64,000 nucleotides of DNA, from contig CAJINV010000005.1 of NCBI GenBank assembly GCA_905178155.1, forward strand, positions 8,471,591 through 8,535,590. The letters run 5' to 3'. The notes beneath the pieces were generated by a model. It was not told the DNA's origin. It saw nothing but the letters and a program-made list of their open reading frames with translations, and made no database searches. The stretch comes from Amoebophrya sp. A120 (lineage: Eukaryota; Sar; Dinophyceae; Syndiniales; Amoebophryaceae). Below are positions 61,540-64,000 of the stretch, one piece after another. Both the position numbers and the translations under genes were made by a program. How positions within the stretch are numbered: position 1 is the stretch's first letter; every line of letters starts with the position of its first letter.

Positions 61540-64000
61540 GATCTTCATCCAAGCTTCTAGTTATTATTGTGGAAGGTACTACTCTTAGGGTTCATCATAT
61601 TTTTCCTCATGTTTTGGTCTTGTAAGCTCATGCTTAATGATCCATGCCACAGCGCCTCTTTACGCTTTACCGGGCTAGCATTGTAGGCGCACAGCAATTT
61701 TCAAAAACCAAAAAACAGAAGTCGCCAAGAGAAGCAATCGCAACCCCCGGCTCTTTTAGTTCTATCATATATTTTTGCGCATTCAGTCATAATCCGCATG
61801 TAGACCTAGCATCGCCCGCCGTGGCTCCGGTTTCTGCTTCCACTTCTTCTGCTCGGCCATTCGGATTCTTGGCGATATTACGGCGGATTCACTCGCTTGG
61901 AGGCGATGGTAGCGACGGTTACAACAATCTGACCCCCAGATGTTCTCGCAAAGCCCGTGCTGGCGATCCGGTCGAGGTCTCGCTCCCGGTCTGTATTTCT
62001 GGCTGCGTGCACACCGACTTCGACGACTGGCGGTCCAGGTGCTCCGAACAACCACCGTGGGCATTTACTCTAGTGTATAGCACAATTCCGAAAGAGTACA
62101 TTTGTCATGCGCACTGCTCATGCTTTTCTTTTGTATTTTATCGGCTGATCGGCCCCATTTAGCCTGTACTACAAACTTTCATACATGCAGCACTACCAAG
62201 CTCGTGTAGATTTTCCCCGACCCGGATACACGCTTCCCCCGCTGCTGCCTCTCGGTTGGACACCTCTTGGGTGCTCAGCTGTTTGTCAGGGCTTTTTACA
62301 TGCGCGTGAGATCCGGTGGTGCAGAAAAATGCGCCACGATGGAGGTAATCCCCCGGTGTTTCCCCCCGTCTCGCCCTTGCACACTCGGGTTCCACCGTGG
62401 ACATGAAAACTTTATATGATGATCGGAGGCTTGTTTGTTGTCTGCGGAGTTCCACCATGGCGTCTGATCGTAGATATTTTTGGGTCAGGTCTGCTAATCC
62501 TGGCAAGTAGATTCATTTGGCGCCGGAACTCTAAACAGCTTACTTGTTCCTCAGCGCTAGTGCGCTCGCTATTGCTCTGCTCGTGTATATGAATGTTTTA
62601 TTGTTTGGTCTCCGCTTGTGGATGACCGGCGATTCGCGCCTGCTCTGGTCTACTAGCCGCGCGTTACTCTTTCAGTTCGTGTGGGCTCCTGGTGCTGCGA
62701 TCACCGTCGGGAGTTGAACAACACGAGAACATAAGGACGTCGGAGGTTTGAGAGCTTTATACTATTCGACTTCTTACTGCATTTTGATCCTTTTGCATCC
62801 CTCACGCACGACCAGGATCTTTCAGTAGTTTGAAGCCCGCCGAAGTTTTGCGCGCGGATTTAGCTTTCTTACCCCCCTCGAAAAAAGGGGAGTCTCCTGA
62901 CCCTTATGGTCGTCCCTGCCGCCGGTGGTAGCGTGCGCGTCGCCACTCTGATCTGATCTGACTATGTAGGTTATCTCTCTCTCTCTCTGTTGTTTTGTTG
63001 GGGTATGTTTTAATTTATTTCGCTAAGCTTATGTTGTACTTCTCTTAGATTGAAAATGTTTTACAAATGGTAGCGTTTTGAAAGATCCAGAAAAATGAGG
63101 CTCCTCGTCCTAGCTGAAGACGAACAAAGCTTGTTTTTCTTTTAGAAAGTGGCCCCCTTACCTTTAAGTAAAGATCCAGAAAAATGGAGATTCCCGCCCA
63201 TTCTAGACAGGAACAGAAGGGTCCACAAGAGTGCGTTTTTCTACTTCTTTTTTCCATATTTCACTTCTTTCTCGATTAGTTTTGTTTTCTCTATTAGTCT
63301 TTGTGCTTGTTGCTTCATTTTTTTTTCCTTGCTATAATCTCTTGAGTTCTATCGTAGTTGTAGGTCACTGCTATTTTTTTTCCTCTTCCATTGCCATTGC
63401 GGTTTTCACCATTGCCAACGCTGACTACTCGTAGTTCTGTCTGTGCAAACGAGATGTAAAAGGAAGCACTACACGACAAACATCGCGCGGCAAAGGAGTA
63501 GAAGAAATTAGTTGTCACGATGAAAACGTTTTAAAGTTGGGAAGTGGCTTTACAAACTGCGTTCTCTATGGTTTTGGCATATGTAAGTAGAGTACTACGT
63601 GTGGGAGTACATTTTTTTGGCTTAAGTTCTTTCACAGGGGTCGAAGTCGAATAGTTTGAACATACTTGCTACACGCATTTTTACAAGCTGACGCAAATTT
63701 TGTGTATGTTCGAACTTCCCCCGTGTTTTGTTTAATACTTTAGTAGTTTACTTCAAAATGCTTTTATTGTTGTAACTCTCTTAGCATCGGTCCGTGCGTA
63801 GCATTGCAAGCTCGCAAGCATCCGTGCATCTGAGCGCCATTCTCTAAATTTAGCGAGCGCTGGAAGTGGATGGAAGGCTTTGCATTACAAGCGAAAATGT
63901 AAAACACGTCCATCCAACCCGATCTCTAATGAAACACTTTCGCGTGAAGTATGACATTACTGTCAACAGCGCTACGCGCTAAAGCTTGCACTCGCGCCAT

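Larger units (their letters stand above)
56816..64000. other. Long terminal region, no convincing gene
   Basis: 7.2 kb. Contains diverged repeated segments (57165-57400 resembles 59615-59850, sharing ACAAGCATTGTCCTA and CAGGTCCGACTCAGAAG), dispersed repeats at 58.4-59.2 kb, an introner relic, a hairpin at 60207 and a short (TC)n run near 62975. Open frames such as 61644-62162 have no family features. Confidence 0.5.

Noticed and set aside
61644-62162. Open frame of 172 codons
   Set aside because: No domain, no introner junction, no repeat support, and it ends in a hydrophobic Cys-rich tail typical of chance translation. Antisense frames of similar size overlap it.
1-64000. Dinoflagellate spliced-leader RNA gene
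   Set aside because: I looked for the conserved leader ending in TTTGGCTCAAG and did not find it, so there is no support for SL genes in this window.

Overview
The window looks like nuclear DNA of a eukaryotic protist. The best guess is a syndinian dinoflagellate of the Amoebophrya type. All recognisable genes lie on the + strand. They are rich in low-complexity S/N/Q/R stretches, and most are cut by 100-360 bp repeat elements that behave as introns. From memory, Amoebophrya genomes are known for introner elements and non-canonical introns; no search was run, so the taxon is an inference.

Layout. 1-200: 3' end of a gene. 1.3-4.4 kb (g1): two-pass membrane protein. 5.2-9.9 kb (g2): Asn/Gln-rich KH-domain RNA-binding protein. 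11.8-12.7 kb (g3): small unknown protein. 13.2-14.1 kb: two adjoining tandem arrays built on CACCTG/CAGGTG. 15.3-17.5 kb: GC-rich satellite. 17.9-25.8 kb: nested duplications that give a truncated gene (g4), its intact relative (g5), two DUF5519/luciferase-domain genes (g6, g9) and chimeric fragments (g7, g8). 25.8-34.6 kb (g10): a 1,690-residue membrane protein with 20 introns. 35.4-37.9 kb (g11): a gene disrupted by a copied piece of g10. 38.8-43.5 kb (g12): type-I-like membrane protein with two Cys-rich PAN-like modules. 44.5-49.7 kb (g13): Ser/Thr protein kinase. 53.3-56.8 kb (g14): putative secreted protein. The rest, mainly 49.7-53.3 and 56.8-64.0 kb, shows no convincing gene.

The main discovery is the intron system. 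I delimited about 67 elements falling into at least eleven terminal-inverted-repeat (TIR) families, called here A-K, plus a few singletons. Almost all start TAT (or TA), end ATA, and lie between copies of a 5-bp direct repeat. About 41 of these repeats are perfect and about 16 match 4/5. Removing each element plus one repeat copy gives an open reading frame whose exons sum exactly to a multiple of three in g1, g2, g5, g10, g12, g13 and g14. In g13 it rebuilds the HRDLKFEN and APE motifs of a kinase; in g2 it rebuilds a KH domain. Junctions mostly lack GT-AG. Families A and B occur in both orientations, and unrelated families share one short internal motif, GCATKACAAR, which also appears inside several ordinary GT-AG introns. 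A copied fragment of g10 at 36.0-36.9 kb gives matched empty and occupied sites.

Protein lengths and exon joins are hand-derived from sequence. In the entries, TSD means target-site duplication. Orientation of an element is relative to the A copy at 8513 or the B copy at 35730.
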